The notes: generated from the sequence alone by a model not told the origin. 6,874 nt of DNA from Candidatus Poribacteria bacterium (GCA_003645735.1 QNBQ01000089.1:1-6874), one strand, 5' to 3'. Counted from the first letter of the stretch, positions 1 through 6,791 are shown. Made by a program: numbers and translations.

Positions 1-594
1 CAGCGGAAGAAAGGTTTTGCCCGAAAACTCGTAATAGGCCTCGTCCACAACCACGATCGCGTCATCCCTCTCCAGCAGCCTGAGGATAGCTTCCTCATCG
101 AAACAGTTGCCGGTCGGGTTGTTGGGATAGCTTATGAAGACGAGATTCGGCTCGCCGTCCATCTCACGCTCCATCCCCTTCAGGTCGATCTCGAACCGCT
201 CCGTCAACGGAACCTCGCCCACCCTCACCCCGATCGACCTGGCGATTATCCCATACATCGAGAAGGTCGGGACGGGGTAGATCACCTTGGCCTTCGGGGA
301 GGAGAAGATCGCGATTATGTGGCCTATAAGCTCATCCGAGCCGTTGCCGACGACTATCTGATCGGGGTCGACCCCTATCCTCTCGGAGAGGGCCTCTTTC
401 AGCCCCCGACAGCTCCCGTCCGGGTATCGGTTGAGGGGGAGCTTCATCAGGGCGACGGCCAGCTCCTGTTTCAGCTCGTGGGGGGCGTCGAACGGGTTTT
501 CGTTGGCGTCCATCTTGATCAGGCCGGGGCGCCGTTCCCATTTGTATGGCTTGAGCTTCGCTATGTCCTCCCTCAGGAACCTGAGCGGGTTCAA
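1..594 (-). CDS. hisC: Histidinol-phosphate aminotransferase-like PLP enzyme (3' end outside window)
   Basis: This is a fold-type I PLP aminotransferase, most like HisC, which transfers an amino group from glutamate to imidazole-acetol phosphate in histidine synthesis in the cytosol. The visible 198 residues begin MNPLRFLREDIAKLKPY and show the HisC landmarks in order: DANENP (29-34), RYPDG (57-61), NGSDE (84-88, cofactor phosphate region), YPNNPTG (156-162, cofactor ring contact) and VVVDEAYYEF (181-190, with Asp184 for the pyridine nitrogen and Tyr187). The Schiff-base lysine and the C-terminal half lie beyond the left edge. I chose a TTG start because it is 7 nt after AGGGGGAG and gives a family-like N terminus; no ATG is suitably placed. 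It lies 15 nt after the isomerase stop, so it is probably co-transcribed from the leftward promoter. A related aminotransferase with another amino acid substrate is possible, because isolated hisC-like genes are often broad in specificity. Confidence 0.88.
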   Translation of the reverse strand, partial: MNPLRFLREDIAKLKPYKWERRPGLIKMDANENPFDAPHELKQELAVALMKLPLNRYPDGSCRGLKEALSERIGVDPDQIVVGNGSDELIGHIIAIFSSPKAKVIYPVPTFSMYGIIARSIGVRVGEVPLTERFEIDLKGMEREMDGEPNLVFISYPNNPTGNCFDEEAILRLLERDDAIVVVDEAYYEFSGKTFLPL

Positions 595-601
595 AACCGG
601 T

Positions 602-609
602 CTCCCCCT
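602..609 (-). promoter_or_regulatory. Ribosome binding site that decides the TTG start of hisC
   Basis: On the minus strand AGGGGGAG lies in the 15-nt gap between the isomerase stop and the aminotransferase, 7 nt before the TTG at 594-592. Its strength and spacing are the main reason for accepting the rare TTG start. Confidence 0.65.
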
Positions 610-1458
610 TCAGGACTTCATCATGCAGGTCCTCAGGTAGCTGCCGCTCAGCTTGAAGCCCAGCAGCCTCCTCTCGCCGCCGAACCTGGGGTCCTCGTGT
701 TCGATTATGACGTTCCCGTCGAAGCCGTTTTCGATCAGCAGCGCGAAGAACCTGTGCCAGTCGAAGCTGGCGAACCCCGGCAGCCTGTATGTCCACCATC
801 CCCTCTTGTAGGCGCCGGTTCTCCTGAGCCTGTCCCAGAAGATCTCCGTGTCCTTGGCGTGGACGATGAATATCTTGCCGATGAACTCCCTGGCTGCCTG
901 GATCGGATCGATCCACTGCCAGATGAGGTGGGAGGGGTCGAACTCCAGGCCCAAGTTATCCGATTTTATCGCGTCGAACATCGCCTCCCATGTCTCCGGC
1001 GTGACCGCCAGGCTGCCGCCGTCGAGATACGGCCCCCTGCCGGGCCAGTTTTCGAAGGCAAGCTTAACCCCCTTCTTCTCGGCCAGCTCGACTATCGGGG
1101 AGAAGACCCTTTTGAAGTCCTGAACGTTCTCCTCGAGCGATTTCCCCGGGTCATAACCCATCGGCCCCGCGCCGGTTATTATCGCGTCGTCCATCATCTT
1201 GCAGAGATCCATGATCTTGGAGAGCCTCTCCAGGTGCGCCTTGGCCTCCTCCTCGTCGGCCCTTATCGAAGGCCAGCCGGTCAGAAACGAGGCGACCGTC
1301 AGCCCGTTCTCCTCCAGCAGCTTCTTAGCTTTTTCGGCCTCCCCGGGGTTTTCGAGCCATTCGTTCGGCGGGCCTGAGATCTCGAGGCATTCAAACCCCG
1401 CCTCGGCGGCGAACCTGACCATCTCCTCCGAAAAGCCGGTCAAAATGCCCAGCTTCAT
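610..1458 (-). CDS. Sugar phosphate isomerase/epimerase, TIM barrel (AP endonuclease 2 family)
   Basis: A 282-residue cytosolic single-domain protein of the xylose isomerase-like TIM-barrel family, whose members isomerise or epimerise sugars, keto-sugars or inositol derivatives using a divalent metal. It starts with the typical first strand (MKLGILTGF, then FECLEI at 22-27). The usual metal and catalytic positions are recognisable: Glu136 in LAFENW, Asp174 and His177 in LEFDPSH, His200 in VHAKD, and Glu253 in IIEHEDP. Length fits the family. The ATG follows GAGAGGTGAGGT, a good ribosome binding site, and lies about 32 nt after the predicted leftward transcription start. Upstream, a divergent promoter region is shared with the FAH-family gene, which suggests a joint role in using a sugar or sugar acid. 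The exact substrate cannot be read from the sequence. The family call is secure; the function is only a class. Confidence 0.9.
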   Translation of the reverse strand: MKLGILTGFSEEMVRFAAEAGFECLEISGPPNEWLENPGEAEKAKKLLEENGLTVASFLTGWPSIRADEEEAKAHLERLSKIMDLCKMMDDAIITGAGPMGYDPGKSLEENVQDFKRVFSPIVELAEKKGVKLAFENWPGRGPYLDGGSLAVTPETWEAMFDAIKSDNLGLEFDPSHLIWQWIDPIQAAREFIGKIFIVHAKDTEIFWDRLRRTGAYKRGWWTYRLPGFASFDWHRFFALLIENGFDGNVIIEHEDPRFGGERRLLGFKLSGSYLRTCMMKS

Positions 1459-1496
1459 ACCTCACCTCTCCGAAAGCTGGCTTTGAAGCGTCGATA

Positions 1497-1526
1497 AGTA
1501 TACCCTGAGCCTAAAAAGGCTGTCAA
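1497..1526 (-). promoter_or_regulatory. Leftward sigma-70 promoter for the isomerase-hisC unit
   Basis: Read on the minus strand, TTGACA (1526-1521) is followed after 18 bp by TATACT (1502-1497). The -35 box matches consensus perfectly and the -10 box at five of six positions. Transcription would start near 1490, leaving a leader of roughly 30 nt before the ATG at 1458. The -35 box is the left arm of the 1520-1535 palindrome. Confidence 0.7.
1508..1521. repeat. Short inverted repeat AGCCT-AAAA-AGGCT
   Basis: A perfect 5-bp inverted repeat around an AAAA centre, lying between the -10 and -35 boxes of the leftward promoter and overlapping the large palindrome by two bases. It could be a second operator half or chance. 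It is not a convincing terminator, because no run of T follows it on either strand. Confidence 0.4.
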
Positions 1527-1535
1527 GCTTGACAG
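1520..1535. promoter_or_regulatory. Perfect 16-bp palindrome spanning both -35 boxes (possible operator)
   Basis: CTGTCAAGCTTGACAG is a perfect palindrome centred between 1527 and 1528. Its two arms are the -35 hexamers (TTGACA on each strand) of the divergent promoters, 2 bp apart. Two abutting -35 boxes would alone give the 14-bp core, so the extra outer C/G pair is all that goes beyond that. It is well placed for a dimeric regulator to block both promoters together, but no regulator gene lies in the window. Confidence 0.6.
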
Positions 1536-1557
1536 GTCGGATCAAATCGGTTAGAAT
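1529..1557 (+). promoter_or_regulatory. Rightward sigma-70 promoter for the six-gene plus-strand operon
   Basis: TTGACA (1529-1534), a 17-bp spacer, then TAGAAT (1552-1557): a perfect -35 box, ideal spacing and a five-of-six -10 box. Transcription would start near 1564, about 29 nt before the ATG at 1593. It is the only clear promoter I found for the plus-strand genes, which then run without a gap of more than 12 nt to the window end. Confidence 0.75.
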
Positions 1558-1574
1558 TTATCCCGCTCAAACCG

Positions 1575-1591
1575 TCGAACGGAAGGTTCGA
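1575..1591 (+). promoter_or_regulatory. Leader hairpin holding the ribosome binding site of the FAH-family gene
   Basis: TCGAAC (1575-1580) and GTTCGA (1586-1591) form a perfect 6-bp stem around the loop GGAAG (1581-1585). The Shine-Dalgarno sequence GGAAGG (1581-1586) is the loop plus the first base of the 3' arm, 6 nt before the ATG at 1593. The stem ends 1 nt before the start codon, so it could limit or present the site to the ribosome. The pairing is visible; any regulatory effect is inference. Confidence 0.45.
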
Positions 1592-1592
1592 G

Positions 1593-2510
1593 ATGCGCAT
1601 CCTCCAATTCTTCTTGCCCGGCAAGGGCAGAAGGGTCGGGCTGCTGGACGCCGACGAGAGGATAATCGACATCACCACCGACGAGATCTCATCGGTCCTA
1701 CAGCTCATCCTCACGGCCGAAAGGGAGAGGGTGAGCATCAACGTCATAGCCGCCGAGCTTGAGGAGGAGGTAGCGGCGGAGCGGGTCGGGAGCGAATACA
1801 GCTTCGCCGAGCTGAACGTCCCGCCGGACGAAAAAACGCCCCACCTGCTCATCCCCATCGAGCCGCCCGAGGTGTGGGGCTGCGGCGTGACCTACCTGAG
1901 GAGCGCCAAGTCGAGGGACAGGGAGACCGAAACAGATCTCTACACAAGGGCTTACAACGCCGAGAGGCCTGAGATATTCTTTAAGGCGACGGCATCCAGA
2001 TGCGTCGGGCCTAACGAACCGATATACATCCGGAGCGACTCAAACGACACCGTGCCCGAGCCGGAGCTTGCATACGTGCTCGACAGCCGGGGGAGGATCA
2101 TCGGCTTCACTATAGCGAACGACGTCTCCGCCCGCGACATAGAGGGCGAAAACCCGCTATACCTCCCCCAGGCGAAGATCTTCAAGGGGTGCTGCGCCCT
2201 AGGCCCCATCATCGCTACCCCCTCCGAGATAACCGACCCGATGGATCTGAACATAAGGTGCAGGATAATCAGGGATGAGGAGTTGATCTACGAGGGGGAG
2301 GCGAACACTTCTCAGATGAGGAGGAGCTTCGAGGAGATAAACAGGTTTTTGATGAGGGACAACCCGATACCGACCGGGACGGTCGTCCTGACGGGGACGG
2401 GGGTCGTGCTGCCCGATGACATCTCGCTTGAGGACGGGGATATAGTCGAGATAGAGATCGATGAGATAGGGGTTTTGAGCAACCCCGTGAGGAAGCTTGG
2501 CGAGGGATGA
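1593..2510 (+). CDS. Fumarylacetoacetate hydrolase-family protein, likely 2-keto-3-deoxy-sugar-acid dehydratase type
   Basis: A 305-residue cytosolic protein of the FAH family, which cleaves or dehydrates 2-keto acids with a bound magnesium ion. The first 90 or so residues are a variable N-terminal domain; the FAH core begins at VWGCGVTYLRSA (94-105). Visible hallmarks are ERPEIFFKA (124-132), the metal ligands Glu156 and Glu158 in VPEPELAYV, Asp177 in IANDVSARD, Lys195 in YLPQAKIF, and the late TGTGVV (267-272). The extended ERPEIFFKAT and IEGENPLYLPQAK stretches resemble 2-dehydro-3-deoxy-D-arabinonate dehydratase (KdaD) relatives more than classic FAH, which suggests sugar-acid breakdown. 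It is the first gene after the rightward promoter, with GGAAGG 6 nt before the ATG. It overlaps the next gene by 4 nt (ATGA). It faces a TIM-barrel isomerase across the promoter, which supports a carbohydrate role. The family is certain; the substrate is inferred. Confidence 0.9.
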   Translation: MRILQFFLPGKGRRVGLLDADERIIDITTDEISSVLQLILTAERERVSINVIAAELEEEVAAERVGSEYSFAELNVPPDEKTPHLLIPIEPPEVWGCGVTYLRSAKSRDRETETDLYTRAYNAERPEIFFKATASRCVGPNEPIYIRSDSNDTVPEPELAYVLDSRGRIIGFTIANDVSARDIEGENPLYLPQAKIFKGCCALGPIIATPSEITDPMDLNIRCRIIRDEELIYEGEANTSQMRRSFEEINRFLMRDNPIPTGTVVLTGTGVVLPDDISLEDGDIVEIEIDEIGVLSNPVRKLGEG

Positions 2511-3523
2511 GGGGGAAGTTTAAGGTAGCGGCGACCGATGTGGGGAGGTTTCCCCCACAGGTGGAAAGCGAGATATTGGAAAAGGTGGGGGCGGAGATCG
2601 TCCCCGTCCGCGCCGAAAACGAGGATGAGCTGATAGAGGGGCTGAGGGACGCCGACGCCATCCTCAACGTCGCGACCAAGATCACCCGGAGGGTGATAGA
2701 GTCGCTCGAGAAATGCAGGGTGATCGTCAGATACGGCATCGGCGTCGACACGGTAGACATCAAGGCGGCGACGGAGAAGGGGATCTGCGTGGCGAACGTG
2801 CCGGACTTCTGCTGGGAGGAGGTCTCGGACACCGCGATGAGCCTCATCCTGGCCGTCACGCGCAAGGTCGTCTACCTGAACAACTTGGTCAAGCAGGGCA
2901 TATGGGACAGATCCCGCGCCAGGCCGATACACAGGTTCCAAAAGATGACCCTCGGCCTGCTCTCCTTCGGCAACATCCCCAGGACGCTCGTCAAAAAGGC
3001 CAGGCCGTTCGGGTTCAAGAGGATCATCTCGTATGATCCGTATGTGCCGAGGGAAGTTTTCGAGATGTATGGGGTTGAGCCGGTCGATCTGGATACCCTC
3101 CTGAGGGAGTCGGACGTCCTCTCCATCCACACCCCCCTGACCGAGGAGACCTATCACATGATAGGCGAGGCGGAGCTGAGGAAGATGAAGCCCACCGCCT
3201 ATCTCATAAACACCGGCAGGGGGGCGGTCATAGATGAGAGGGCGCTTTACAGGGCTTTGAAGGAGGGGTGGATCGCCGGGGCGGGGTTGGACGTGCTGGA
3301 GAAGGAGCCGCCCGACCCCGATAACCCCCTACTAAAACTCGACAACGTCGTCATAACCCCCCATTACGCCTCCTACACCGAGGAGGCGTATCACGAGCTG
3401 AGGGTGAAGGTGGCGGAGAACGCCGCGGCAGCCCTTCAGGGGAAGCTGCCGAAATACGTCGTCAACCCGGAGGTGATCCCGAAGCTGAAATGGCTGAGAG
3501 AAAAACCTTCGAACACCCGTTGA
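2507..3523 (+). CDS. D-isomer-specific 2-hydroxyacid dehydrogenase (CtBP/SerA-like)
   Basis: A 338-residue NAD(P)-dependent dehydrogenase that should interconvert a 2-keto acid and a D-2-hydroxy acid. The substrate-domain part holds [12 protein letters not shown] (74-85) and VANVPDFC (95-102). The nucleotide-binding domain follows, then the catalytic triad: Arg238 in [10 protein letters not shown], Glu267 in LDVLEKEPP, and His286 in ITPHYASYT. Asp177 in SYDP sits where the family contacts the NAD ribose. The dinucleotide loop is odd: [11 protein letters not shown] (149-159) has Ser153 and Pro158 where the first and third glycines of GxGxxG are expected, with only Gly155 kept. It overlaps the FAH-family stop by 4 nt (ATGA), so translation is probably coupled. 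CtBP-like proteins annotated in bacteria are often near sugar catabolic genes; phosphoglycerate dehydrogenase is a less likely role because the C-terminal ACT domain is absent. Confidence 0.88.
   Translation: MRGKFKVAATDVGRFPPQVESEILEKVGAEIVPVRAENEDELIEGLRDADAILNVATKITRRVIESLEKCRVIVRYGIGVDTVDIKAATEKGICVANVPDFCWEEVSDTAMSLILAVTRKVVYLNNLVKQGIWDRSRARPIHRFQKMTLGLLSFGNIPRTLVKKARPFGFKRIISYDPYVPREVFEMYGVEPVDLDTLLRESDVLSIHTPLTEETYHMIGEAELRKMKPTAYLINTGRGAVIDERALYRALKEGWIAGAGLDVLEKEPPDPDNPLLKLDNVVITPHYASYTEEAYHELRVKVAENAAAALQGKLPKYVVNPEVIPKLKWLREKPSNTR
3469..3478 (+). promoter_or_regulatory. Strong but distant Shine-Dalgarno sequence for purB
   Basis: GGAGGTGATC is an almost full complement of the 16S rRNA 3' tail, inside the dehydrogenase reading frame. 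Its GGAGG core ends 16 nt before the ATG at 3490, longer than the usual 5-9 nt. No in-frame start lies closer to it, so purB may rely on this site with unusual spacing plus coupling to the upstream gene. Confidence 0.5.
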
Positions 3524-4923
3524 TAGAGCGATACGCTAGCGAGGAGATGATCGAGGCCTTCTCCCCCAGGAGGAGGTGTTTGATCTACCGTGATCTGTGG
3601 ATCGCCCTGGCCGAGGCGCAGAAGGAGCTGGGCCTGCCCATAACCGATGAGCAGATAGAGGAGATGAAGAGGCACAGGGAGGAGATCGACTTCGACCTGC
3701 TGGCCGAAAAGGAGCGGGAGCTGAGACATGACATCATGGCGCACATCCACGTCTTCGGCTCACAATGTCCCAAGGCCAAGCCGATAATACATTTGGGGGC
3801 GACGAGCGCCTTCGTGACCGACAACGCCGACCTCATCCAGATGAGGGACGGCCTCTCGATCCTGAGGAGGAGGCTGGTCAGCGTGATAGCCGCCTTGAGG
3901 GATTTCGCTCTCAAATACAAAGATATGCCGATCCTCGGCTACACCCACTTCCAGCCGGCCCAGCTCACCACGTTGGGGAAGCGGGCCGCCCTTTGGCTTC
4001 AGGATTTCGTCATGGATTACCGCGAGCTGAAGGCCAGGATCGAGGGGCTTAGGTTCAGGGGGGTCAAGGGGACGACCGGCACGCAGGACAGCTTCCTTAA
4101 GCTATTCGACGGGGATGAGCGGAAGGTGGAGGAGCTGGACAGGTTGGTGACCCGGAAGATGGGGTTTAAGGAGAGCTTCAAAGTGACGGGCCAGACCTAT
4201 CCGAGGAAGGTGGACGCGCAGATCGCGTCGACTCTGGCCGGCATCGCCGCCTCCGCGCATAAGTTCAGCAACGACGTGAGGCTGCTGCAGCACCTGAGGG
4301 AGGTTGAGGAGCCTTTCGACGAGAGACAGGTCGGCTCCTCGGCCATGCCATACAAGAGAAACCCCGTCCGATCCGAGAGGATCGCCGCCCTTTCGAGGTA
4401 TCTCATCACCCTCTCCCAAAACACTTACTTCACCGCCGCCAACCAATGGCTCGAAAGGACGTTGGACGACTCGGCCAACAGGCGGATCGTCATACCCGAG
4501 ATGTTCCTGACGGCGGATGCGATCCTCATCCTCTGCCTCAACGTGGCCAGGGGGTTGAGGGTCTACCCCGAGGTCATAAAGAAGCACGTCGAGCGGGAGC
4601 TGCCCTTCATGGCCACCGAGGCGATACTGATGGAATCGGTCAAGCGGGGCGGCGACAGGCAGGAGCTGCACGAGAGGCTGAGGAGACATTCGATGGAGGC
4701 GGCGATGAGGATGAGGGAGGGGAAGGAGGGGGATCTGCTGGAGAGGATCGCTTCGGACGAGGCCTTCCCGCTTTCGAGGGAGGAGATCGAGGGAATCCTG
4801 AGGCCGGAGGCGTTCGTCGGTCGGGCGCCGTCGCAGGTCGAACGGTTCATAAAGGAGGAAGTAGACCCCATCCTACGCGAAAACGAAGGGCTGATCGAAA
4901 GGGAGGCAGATCTCAGGGTGTAA
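3490..4923 (+). CDS. purB: Adenylosuccinate lyase, human-like long form
   Basis: A 477-residue enzyme of the fumarase/aspartase superfamily. It releases fumarate from SAICAR and from adenylosuccinate in purine synthesis, as a cytosolic homotetramer. Motifs in order: PLIERYAS (10-17), LRHDIMAH (78-85, His80), IIHLGATS (99-106), [12 protein letters not shown] (150-161, general acid His153), [10 protein letters not shown] (190-199), and the signature [16 protein letters not shown] (282-297, with catalytic Ser283, Lys289 and Glu296), then [11 protein letters not shown] (322-332) and ELPFMATE (370-377). These closely match human ADSL as I recall it, with catalytic residues at a constant offset of six, rather than the shorter Bacillus or E. 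coli types. The ATG at 3490 lies inside the dehydrogenase gene (34-nt overlap) and gives the N terminus expected for this type. Argininosuccinate lyase and fumarase are ruled out by the signature. This is a housekeeping gene carried in an otherwise mixed operon. Confidence 0.96.
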   Translation: MAERKTFEHPLIERYASEEMIEAFSPRRRCLIYRDLWIALAEAQKELGLPITDEQIEEMKRHREEIDFDLLAEKERELRHDIMAHIHVFGSQCPKAKPIIHLGATSAFVTDNADLIQMRDGLSILRRRLVSVIAALRDFALKYKDMPILGYTHFQPAQLTTLGKRAALWLQDFVMDYRELKARIEGLRFRGVKGTTGTQDSFLKLFDGDERKVEELDRLVTRKMGFKESFKVTGQTYPRKVDAQIASTLAGIAASAHKFSNDVRLLQHLREVEEPFDERQVGSSAMPYKRNPVRSERIAALSRYLITLSQNTYFTAANQWLERTLDDSANRRIVIPEMFLTADAILILCLNVARGLRVYPEVIKKHVERELPFMATEAILMESVKRGGDRQELHERLRRHSMEAAMRMREGKEGDLLERIASDEAFPLSREEIEGILRPEAFVGRAPSQVERFIKEEVDPILRENEGLIEREADLRV

Positions 4924-4929
4924 GAGGTG
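4924..4929 (+). promoter_or_regulatory. Ribosome binding site deciding the start of the diguanylate cyclase
   Basis: GAGGTG directly follows the purB stop and lies 6 nt before ATG 4936. A GTG at 4927 in the same frame would add three residues, but it overlaps this site and has only the weaker AGGGTG (4915-4920) ahead of it. I therefore prefer the ATG. Confidence 0.6.
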
Positions 4930-4935
4930 GGAGCG

Positions 4936-6030
4936 ATGTTCTTCAGGAAGAGGGACGAGATGGAGATAAGGCTTATGTCCGAGAGGGATGAGGTGTCGAG
5001 CGAGGCCTGTTTGAAGAACATCATAGCCACCCTCCTGAGGATAATCAGCCTTTACGCGAAGGAGAGCGACGAGCTGGACACCCGCAGGTTCAAACAGGAG
5101 CTGAGCGATATCCTCATAAAGATCAGGGGGACGAGCGACATCTACGAGCTGACGAAGCTGAACGAGGATCTCAAGAGGCTGATACTCAAGCAACTGGAGG
5201 CGGAGAGGATTTACGATGAGAGGAGGTTTTCGGAGCTGAAGGATCTGGTCAGGATGTTGATGAAGTCCCTGAACGAGCTTGTGGAGGAGGACAGGGGGTT
5301 CGGCGAGGCGCTCCGCGAGGACATAATGAAGCTGGAGGCAGCCTCCAGGCTCGAGGACATAAAGCAGTTAAAACAGGAGCTAGCCCGTATAGTCTCCGAG
5401 ATGCGGGAGCAGCTCAAGGAGAGGCAGGAGAATCTGGAAAGGGCCGCCGATGAACTGGCGATGAAGGTTCTGGATCTGGAGGAGAGGCTCTCGCAGATGA
5501 CCGAAGAAGCGCTGGTCGACGAGACGACAAAGCTCTTCAACAGGAGGGCGTTGATGAGGAGGCTGAGCGACGAGATCGCCAGATATGCCGTGACAAACAT
5601 ACCCTTCTCGCTCGTGATCTTCGATATCGACAACTTCAAGCGGATAAACGACGAACACGGCCACCTCATAGGCGACAGGGTGCTTTACATGATCGGCAGA
5701 ATAGCCAGGGAGACCTTCAGGACGGACGATTTCGTGGCGAGGATGGCGGGGGACGAGTTCGCGGCGATATTAATGGGGTGCACCGGGACGGAGAGCTGGA
5801 ACGCGGTCGAGAGGCTGAGGGATAACATCGCCAGGAAGGTGTTCAAATACAACAGGGACGGCGAGACGGTCAGCCTCACCGTCACCATAAGCGCCGGGGT
5901 GGCGTGGGTCAGGAAAAACGACACGCCCGAAAGCCTGCTTGAGAGGGCCGATCAGGCCATGTATCTGGCCAAAAGAAGGGGGAGGAATCAGGTCGTGGTC
6001 GAAACGGAGCTTGAGGGGGAGAGAGGATGA
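4936..6030 (+). CDS. Diguanylate cyclase with helical N-terminal region and AGDEF active site
   Basis: A 364-residue protein that should make the second messenger c-di-GMP from two GTP. Residues 1-115 are charged and helical with no recognised sensor domain. Residues about 135-192 are a strongly predicted coiled coil that could drive dimerisation. The GGDEF domain follows: [10 protein letters not shown] (195-204), the metal-binding [11 protein letters not shown] (229-239, Asp230), GHLIGD (242-247), the active-site motif AGDEF (271-275), SAGVAWV (319-325) and [15 protein letters not shown] (338-352). RTDD (262-265), five residues before the motif, is an intact RxxD inhibitory site, so product feedback is likely. 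AGDEF replaces GGDEF, a variant known to be active in some enzymes. There is no signal peptide or membrane segment, so it is cytosolic. It starts 12 nt after purB and overlaps the slipin gene by 4 nt. The family is secure; the input signal is unknown. Confidence 0.92.
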   Translation: MFFRKRDEMEIRLMSERDEVSSEACLKNIIATLLRIISLYAKESDELDTRRFKQELSDILIKIRGTSDIYELTKLNEDLKRLILKQLEAERIYDERRFSELKDLVRMLMKSLNELVEEDRGFGEALREDIMKLEAASRLEDIKQLKQELARIVSEMREQLKERQENLERAADELAMKVLDLEERLSQMTEEALVDETTKLFNRRALMRRLSDEIARYAVTNIPFSLVIFDIDNFKRINDEHGHLIGDRVLYMIGRIARETFRTDDFVARMAGDEFAAILMGCTGTESWNAVERLRDNIARKVFKYNRDGETVSLTVTISAGVAWVRKNDTPESLLERADQAMYLAKRRGRNQVVVETELEGERG

Positions 6031-6791
6031 TCGTCTATTTCGTGGGCGGGGCGATCATCGTCGCGCTGATCCTCATCTACATGGGTATCAAAATCCTGCG
6101 CGAATATGAAAGGGGGGTGGTCTTCAGGTTCGGAAAGCTTCACAAGGTGAAGGGGCCGGGGCTTGTAGCTATAATACCGTTTGTGGACAGGATGGTGAAG
6201 GTGTCGCTTAGGGTTCAGACGGTCGACGTGGAGGAGCAGGACGTCATAACGAGCGACAACGTCTCCGTGAAGGTCAACGCCGTGCTTTACTACAGGGTGG
6301 CCGACCCGGCCAGCTCCGTCGTCGAGGTGGAGGATCCCAGGTTCGCCACCACTCAGGTGGCGCTGACGGCCCTCAGAAGCGTCATAGGGAAGTTCGAGCT
6401 GGACGATCTGCTCTCCAAAAGGGAGCTGATAAACCAGGAGCTCAAGAAGATAGTCTCGGAACACGTCGATCCGTGGGGGATAGAGATCGTATCGGTCGAG
6501 ATCAAGGACGTGGATCTGCCCGAGTCGATGAAGAGGGCGATGGCCAGACAGGCGGAGGCCGAAAGGGAGAGGAGGGCGAAGGTGATAAGCGCCCAGGGCG
6601 AATACGAGGCGGCCCAAACCCTCATGGAGGCTGCCAAGATCATCGCCGAAAACCCGACCGCCCTTCAGCTCAGGTTCCTCCAGACCCTCATGGAGGTGGC
6701 GACGGAAAGCAATTCGACGATCCTCTTCCCCGTGCCCATCGATCTTTTGAAGCCTTACATCGAGAAAGGGAAAGGAGGGCGTGAGGGGTAA
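6027..6791 (+). CDS. Slipin (stomatin-like SPFH/Band 7 membrane protein)
   Basis: A 254-residue prokaryotic stomatin homologue, expected to form oligomers that scaffold membrane microdomains. One N-terminal membrane segment (about residues 2-22, [21 protein letters not shown]) is followed by the SPFH domain, opening with [21 protein letters not shown] (25-45). Further slipin features are [26 protein letters not shown] split across 66-91, [14 protein letters not shown] (108-121), [18 protein letters not shown] (148-165), and the Ala/Glu-rich helix with [19 protein letters not shown] in 174-192. The C terminus has LFPVPIDLL (233-241). Length is normal. The start is 5 nt after GAGGGGGAG and overlaps the cyclase stop by 4 nt. 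Slipin genes are often next to nfeD; here the upstream partner is a diguanylate cyclase instead. HflK, HflC and prohibitins are less likely, given the short length and the motifs. Confidence 0.93.
   Translation: MIVYFVGGAIIVALILIYMGIKILREYERGVVFRFGKLHKVKGPGLVAIIPFVDRMVKVSLRVQTVDVEEQDVITSDNVSVKVNAVLYYRVADPASSVVEVEDPRFATTQVALTALRSVIGKFELDDLLSKRELINQELKKIVSEHVDPWGIEIVSVEIKDVDLPESMKRAMARQAEAERERRAKVISAQGEYEAAQTLMEAAKIIAENPTALQLRFLQTLMEVATESNSTILFPVPIDLLKPYIEKGKGGREG

Noticed and set aside
905..914. Palindrome GGATCGATCC
   Set aside because: Ten bases within isomerase coding sequence, made of repeated GATC/ATCG words that are frequent here; no regulatory context.
319..1377. A 352-codon open frame on the plus strand across hisC and the isomerase gene
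   Set aside because: It lies antisense to two genes with clear family motifs, its protein is low-complexity Pro/Arg/Leu/Val-rich with no motif, and it has no credible ribosome binding site or promoter. It is a by-product of codon bias.
1459..1592. A riboswitch, transcription attenuator or small RNA in the divergent intergenic region
   Set aside because: Both predicted leaders are only about 30 nt, too short for a known riboswitch, and no hairpin followed by a T-run is present.
2312..3157. A 281-codon open frame on the minus strand opposite the FAH-family and dehydrogenase genes
   Set aside because: Antisense to well-supported genes; Asp/Arg/Leu/His-rich composition typical of mirror frames; no family resemblance.
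4102..4689. A 195-codon open frame on the minus strand opposite purB
   Set aside because: Entirely antisense to a highly conserved enzyme and without motifs of its own.
3490..4923. Argininosuccinate lyase or fumarase instead of adenylosuccinate lyase
   Set aside because: The signature is [10 protein letters not shown] with RSER following, which is specific to adenylosuccinate lyases, whereas the other enzymes carry GSSxMPxKxN variants with different flanks.
4927..4935. GTG at 4927 as the diguanylate cyclase start
   Set aside because: It overlaps the better Shine-Dalgarno site GAGGTG, which is ideally spaced for the ATG at 4936. The GTG cannot be wholly excluded because AGGGTG lies 6 nt ahead of it.
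5988..6617. A 209-codon open frame on the minus strand opposite the slipin gene
   Set aside because: His/Leu/Asp/Tyr-rich mirror of the slipin codons, with no recognisable domain and no supporting signals.
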